From an uncultured Eubacteriales bacterium (GTDB taxonomy: Bacteria > Bacillota > Clostridia > Oscillospirales > CAG-382): 64,000 nt of DNA. Position 1 is the stretch's first letter. Every line of letters begins with the position of its first letter. Location of the stretch: positions 1 to 64,000 of the forward strand of contig CAKSOW010000004.1 of the NCBI GenBank assembly GCA_934479825.1, read 5' to 3'. The position numbers were made by a program, and so were the translations under genes. This document shows positions 60,759 to 64,000 of this stretch, piece by piece. Below the pieces are notes generated by a model. That model searched no databases. It worked only from the letters and a program-made list of their open reading frames with translations, and was not told the origin of the DNA.

Positions 60759-62555
60759 ATGTCTTTAGATAAAAAAGCGATTGAAACATTGTCCATAAAT
60801 GCTGTAAAAAACAGCATTGTAACTTCAGAATTTCTTGATCAATTTATTGCTGATAATGATAAGGAACCATCGTGGGATGGGGCTGTTTACATCTATGGCG
60901 ACAAATCAAAAAAGAAAAGCACTCTTAGGGGGCGTATGCCGGTTCAAGTAAAGGGCGTGGAGTGCGAGGATTTTTCAAAAGATGAAATCTCCTTTCAAAT
61001 GTCAAAGGATGATTTGCGAAACTACCTTTATGACGGTGGGTGTATGCTTTTTGTTGTATATCTCGGAAATGTGGGAGCAGATAACAAAATATACTATGCA
61101 GAACTCACCCCCATCAAATTGCGCCAACTTCTTGAAGGAAAGAATAAAAGCAAAGCAATTCACCTTAAAACCTTTCCTATCGATGGAAATAAAAAGGCTA
61201 CGATCTTCTTAAACTGCCTGCAAAACTGTAAAAAGCAGGCAAGTTTTACCGAGGGAAAACTTCTTTCTCTTGAAGAATTAGAAAAGCAAGGCGTTTTAGA
61301 AAATCTCGTTATTCCTTTTGAAGGAGTTGGTTTTGAGTCGCCTCAAAAGGCGATTTTAACAAATGAAATTTATGTGTATGCAAAAATTAAGGGTAGTACC
61401 ATTCCGCAACCACTGAATTTAATACCACGTATATTAAACACCAAGCAAACTATTGCTGCACCTGTGATGGTTGGTGATAGACTTTTTTACACTGAATATA
61501 GTATTATAAATTGTGCGGAAAGCACCTCATTTTGCTTTGGAGAAAGCTTTACTATAACATTCACAAGTCCGAATGTTCCTTGTAATATCAAATACAAACA
61601 ATCAAATAAAATCAGAGTTTTAGCCAAGGATCTTGACTTTATGATTTCTTACATGGAAAAAGGTGAGTTTAGAGTTAATGATACTGTTTTTCCATTTGAC
61701 TACGACGGGGTTAAACTCATCGATTTTGATTTGAACATTGAAAAAGAGCATCTTGAATATGTAAAGCAGATAGTTAAAGTTTTGGATCTGTTAAAGTGCG
61801 AAGACGATATCATTATCAGCCAGTTAACCGACGAAGATTGGAGAAATATAAATCGATTAATTGAAGCCTTTATAGACAAGAAGCCTATCGCCGGTTTGAG
61901 GCATGACATCCCTCCGATATGTTGCATGAAAATCAGTAATCTCCGTTTCGTTCTATATTTTAAAAAGTGTACCCAAAATGGCGTTTACGAAATATATGAT
62001 TTCTTCAAAAGCGAGTTTTCTGTTATTTGTGAGTATACAAGTGGAAATCGTTTGCCGGTATCTCAATTCTTCATTCTGCATGCAAATGATTTACTCACAG
62101 TTAGTAATATTGACTATGATGTGATACTGCCATCGTTTCAAGCAACTGAGTACCATTGCAATACATATATCTGTGCTAATGAATTTCTGCTTGATGCGCT
62201 TACAGCCTGCGATAAAGCAACCGGAGAACGAAAGAATAAACTCCTTAAACTCTGTGATGATTTTAGCAAATGGATTTTTTCTGCTCCAAACGAGGCGTTA
62301 GGGTATGAAATTCGACTTCTAAACAGACTTCAGATAGTGAAGAGACAGCGCAACCTTAATATTGACGAAATAAGTTTACTTTATGAATTGATTGAGCGCA
62401 AGGAAACTTCTGAAGAAACGCGTATAGGAGCATATCTGCTTTTGGATCAGCAACAACCTGCAAAAATTCACTTTGGAAAGCTAAATGATACTGGAAAAGA
62501 TAATTTCAAAAAATGTCCTATATATCATTTTTGGAAAACTGAGAATGAGAATTGA
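60759..62555 (+). CDS. DUF4365-domain protein, predicted nuclease fold
   Basis: A 598-residue protein. Residues 1-150 match the DUF4365 family: D40 in SWDGAVYIY and Q63-V-K65 in PVQVKG form a PD-(D/E)xK-like core, followed by SKDDLRNYLYDGGCMLFVVYLG and YYAELTPIKLRQLL. The long C-terminal part is unrecognised and may sense or bind a partner. AAAGGTGAG precedes the ATG. Such proteins often stand alone on mobile elements, and a defence role is a reasonable guess that nothing here proves. Confidence 0.65.
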   Translation: MSLDKKAIETLSINAVKNSIVTSEFLDQFIADNDKEPSWDGAVYIYGDKSKKKSTLRGRMPVQVKGVECEDFSKDEISFQMSKDDLRNYLYDGGCMLFVVYLGNVGADNKIYYAELTPIKLRQLLEGKNKSKAIHLKTFPIDGNKKATIFLNCLQNCKKQASFTEGKLLSLEELEKQGVLENLVIPFEGVGFESPQKAILTNEIYVYAKIKGSTIPQPLNLIPRILNTKQTIAAPVMVGDRLFYTEYSIINCAESTSFCFGESFTITFTSPNVPCNIKYKQSNKIRVLAKDLDFMISYMEKGEFRVNDTVFPFDYDGVKLIDFDLNIEKEHLEYVKQIVKVLDLLKCEDDIIISQLTDEDWRNINRLIEAFIDKKPIAGLRHDIPPICCMKISNLRFVLYFKKCTQNGVYEIYDFFKSEFSVICEYTSGNRLPVSQFFILHANDLLTVSNIDYDVILPSFQATEYHCNTYICANEFLLDALTACDKATGERKNKLLKLCDDFSKWIFSAPNEALGYEIRLLNRLQIVKRQRNLNIDEISLLYELIERKETSEETRIGAYLLLDQQQPAKIHFGKLNDTGKDNFKKCPIYHFWKTENEN

Positions 62556-62633
62556 TATAGTTAGGCATTTGGGTACGTAATAATCAACCAAATTCATGAG
62601 ACGTTAGCTATGCCAGATTTATAGCCAAAAACC

Positions 62634-62676
62634 TCCGTTACACTCACAACAAAGAAAGTGTAACGGAGGTCTTTTT
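62634..62676. terminator. terminator after the DUF4365 gene
   Basis: CCTCCGTTACACT pairs with AGTGTAACGGAGG around an 11-nt loop and is followed rightward by TCTTTTTATAT. It lies between convergent units, so it may serve both. Confidence 0.75.
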
Positions 62677-62697
62677 ATATAGTATTCCTAATTTCAA

Positions 62698-62910
62698 TTA
62701 TACCGCTTCGGCAAGCGAAAAGCTTTCCGGATAAGTAATCCTATAAATGGTATTAAGTGTTTCTATCTCAATGCCGGCTTTTGACTCATTTCGAACATCA
62801 ACAACTTTTGATGTATAGTAAGAAGGTCCGCTGACACCGAAAATAACCGCTCTGTCTCCTTTTGTGACATTTTGTCCGAGAACACCTTTAAGTTCTATTA
62901 TCTTTTTCAT
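62698..62910 (-). CDS. small hypothetical protein after the VWA gene
   Basis: A 70-residue beta-rich protein (KKIIELKGVLGQNVTKGDRAVIFG) with GAAAGGA before the ATG at 62910. It starts right after the VWA gene stop and is probably co-transcribed. No family recognised. Confidence 0.6.
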   Translation of the reverse strand: MKKIIELKGVLGQNVTKGDRAVIFGVSGPSYYTSKVVDVRNESKAGIEIETLNTIYRITYPESFSLAEAV

Positions 62911-62911
62911 A

Positions 62912-64000
62912 TTATATCCTTTCCTCAATAATTCGTGTAACGATACTGTCTTCTAACAGCTCGCTTGTTCTGTAGATAGTATCCGCAAACTTTTGAAGTG
63001 AAAAACCAAAACATTCGCCTTTATCAAGCAATATACCCGTAAGTTTTGCACCTGTGTCCGACTTAAACTCATCGAAAAGTTTAAGAAATTCATCTGACAC
63101 ATCGCATTTGCCGTCGGTTATAAACACTATGTCGGGCTTTTCAAGTTTTTCGCTTGCGGTAAGTGCAAATACCTCTCTTAATGGCTTCTCAAAATCTGTA
63201 CCGCCGCCAAGAAGCGTTTCGGCGCAGTCAAGTACTTCCTGCGGATCGACCTTTTTATTCTTCGGGAAGTAGTCAACCTTTGTTGTACTCGAAAAATGCA
63301 CCAAAGCAAAATTTGTGTTGTTCACATGGCATATTTCGTAAAGCACCATTGCCACAGCCATCCCGTAAGCATTGTTCTCACCGAAGGTTGAGCTTGATTC
63401 ATCAAGGCAGACGATAATATCGCCGTTACCCTTGTATTCAGGCTCACGCTTGCGATACTGTTTCAGGCTCTTGTTCTGATACTTACGCATAAAAAGCGGT
63501 ACCAGTTCGGGAGTCGAAAGCATAGCAAGTTCGGAGGTAAGTGCCTTGTTTACGTTGTTGCCGTATTCAATGTCGTATTTTTCGCCGTTGCCGTAGGAAT
63601 AACTTGCAATTCTCTTTGACTTTAACATCTCTTTGTAGCGGCCGAGAAACTTTGCAACATACCTGAGCTTCGTAGATTTTGCAGTACGCCGTAGGATTTC
63701 CGTATTAACGGGATTCCTCTTCATCTCGGGATCACCGTCGCCCCATGCAAGAACAGCATTTTGAATATCATTTGCACGATCTAATGCTGCCTCAGTTGAG
63801 GACGCAATAACACGTTTGATATCAGCGCCGTTTCTGCTCATACTGTTTTGTATGAGCCCTGCGTACATCTGTGACTGTTTTTTCTTTGAAGATATACGGT
63901 TTGCCGTACTTACAATCTTACGTTCAAGGGAAGGCTTTTGCGATTCGGGGGCGTTTTCGTACTTGGAGAGAAGCTCGGAAAGCGTTTCGGATAAACCTCT
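62912..64000 (-). CDS. VWA-domain protein (CoxE/CobT-like), 5' end beyond window
   Basis: The frame is open to the window edge (363 codons seen), so the ATG at 63868 is internal. The C-terminal half is a von Willebrand A domain with a complete MIDAS metal site: D-x-S-x-S in CLDESSSTFGENN, the Thr in GGGTDFEKPL and the Asp in FITDGKCDVS. Proteins of this type work with a MoxR/CobS-like AAA+ ATPase, whose gene should lie just beyond 64000. Such pairs occur on elements carrying PRTRC-like genes. Confidence 0.75.
   Translation of the reverse strand, partial: RGLSETLSELLSKYENAPESQKPSLERKIVSTANRISSKKKQSQMYAGLIQNSMSRNGADIKRVIASSTEAALDRANDIQNAVLAWGDGDPEMKRNPVNTEILRRTAKSTKLRYVAKFLGRYKEMLKSKRIASYSYGNGEKYDIEYGNNVNKALTSELAMLSTPELVPLFMRKYQNKSLKQYRKREPEYKGNGDIIVCLDESSSTFGENNAYGMAVAMVLYEICHVNNTNFALVHFSSTTKVDYFPKNKKVDPQEVLDCAETLLGGGTDFEKPLREVFALTASEKLEKPDIVFITDGKCDVSDEFLKLFDEFKSDTGAKLTGILLDKGECFGFSLQKFADTIYRTSELLEDSIVTRIIEERI

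Larger units (their letters stand above)
31682..64000. mobile_element. integrated mobile element, left end to beyond the window
   Basis: The left boundary is the broken tRNA-Asn. Immediately inside lies a large serine recombinase, then Tn916-type Orf7/Orf8-like regulators, an XRE regulator, HipBA, a replication/recombination operon and exported cargo. No housekeeping gene interrupts it through 64000, so it is at least 32 kb. Relaxase, coupling protein and type IV secretion genes are not in view. It could be an integrative conjugative element whose transfer genes lie further right, or a mobilisable island. Confidence 0.65.

Noticed and set aside
1..64000. CRISPR arrays and rRNA genes
   Set aside because: No regularly spaced direct repeats with unique spacers and no rRNA-like sequence were seen.

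Overview
The window looks like a Clostridia (Bacillota) chromosome, most likely from an uncultivated gut lineage. This rests on strong Shine-Dalgarno sites, a DnaD-type protein, sigma-A-like promoters, a Tn916-type sigma/HTH gene pair, a large serine recombinase and dockerin modules. No rRNA or taxonomic marker is present, so genus is not claimed. The window splits into a chromosomal part (1-31680) and the left end of a large mobile element (31681 to beyond 64000) that interrupts a tRNA-Asn gene.

Region 1 (1-4510): a 722-bp element bounded by 115-bp imperfect inverted repeats, then four tandem hairpins, a DnaD-domain protein and a YhaN/SbcC-like ATPase that ends at a strong palindromic terminator.

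Region 2 (4509-22964): a polysaccharide (capsule/EPS) locus headed by what appears to be an invertible genetic switch. A tyrosine recombinase gene lies between perfect 25-bp inverted repeats. Inside the same segment a near-consensus promoter (TTGACA, 17 bp, TATGAT) points away from the operon and straight into a terminator. Inversion would aim it at the operon and split the terminator that now shields the operon. The locus is therefore read as OFF. Behind the switch come a DEAH helicase with six helicase-associated repeats, a PglD-like acetyltransferase, a PglC-like initiating transferase, glycosyltransferases, Wzy, Wzx, a pyruvyltransferase, an F420-hydrogenase-beta-like protein, a WecB-type epimerase, the CapE/G/F set for UDP-L-FucNAc, and a nucleotidyltransferase-family protein. 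Most genes overlap or nearly touch, so they are probably one operon.

Region 3 (22965-31680): a DUF6198/YczE-like membrane protein behind a short terminated leader, an acyl-CoA synthetase, a convergent AraC regulator, a hairpin array, a 1395-residue secreted GLUG-type protein, and a tRNA-Asn(GUU) lacking its first 13 nucleotides.

Region 4 (31681-64000): the mobile element. It carries the recombinase, conjugative-transposon regulators and HipBA. A leftward 13-gene operon (48339 to 37489) combines a JAMM/JAB peptidase, a ThiF/E1 enzyme and an E2-like protein (a PRTRC-type ubiquitin-like triad) with an adenine methylase-like protein, Rad52, an SbcC-like ATPase and a CHC2/Toprim primase-like protein. 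A rightward cargo block encodes a secreted dockerin protein, a 1599-residue subtilase and a secreted protein with a PD-(D/E)xK-like nuclease motif. These are followed by two duplicated pairs of immunity-like genes separated by a remnant of the effector 3' end. A DUF4365 nuclease-like gene and a VWA-domain gene cut by the window edge complete the view. Conjugation genes and the other attachment site are not in the window.
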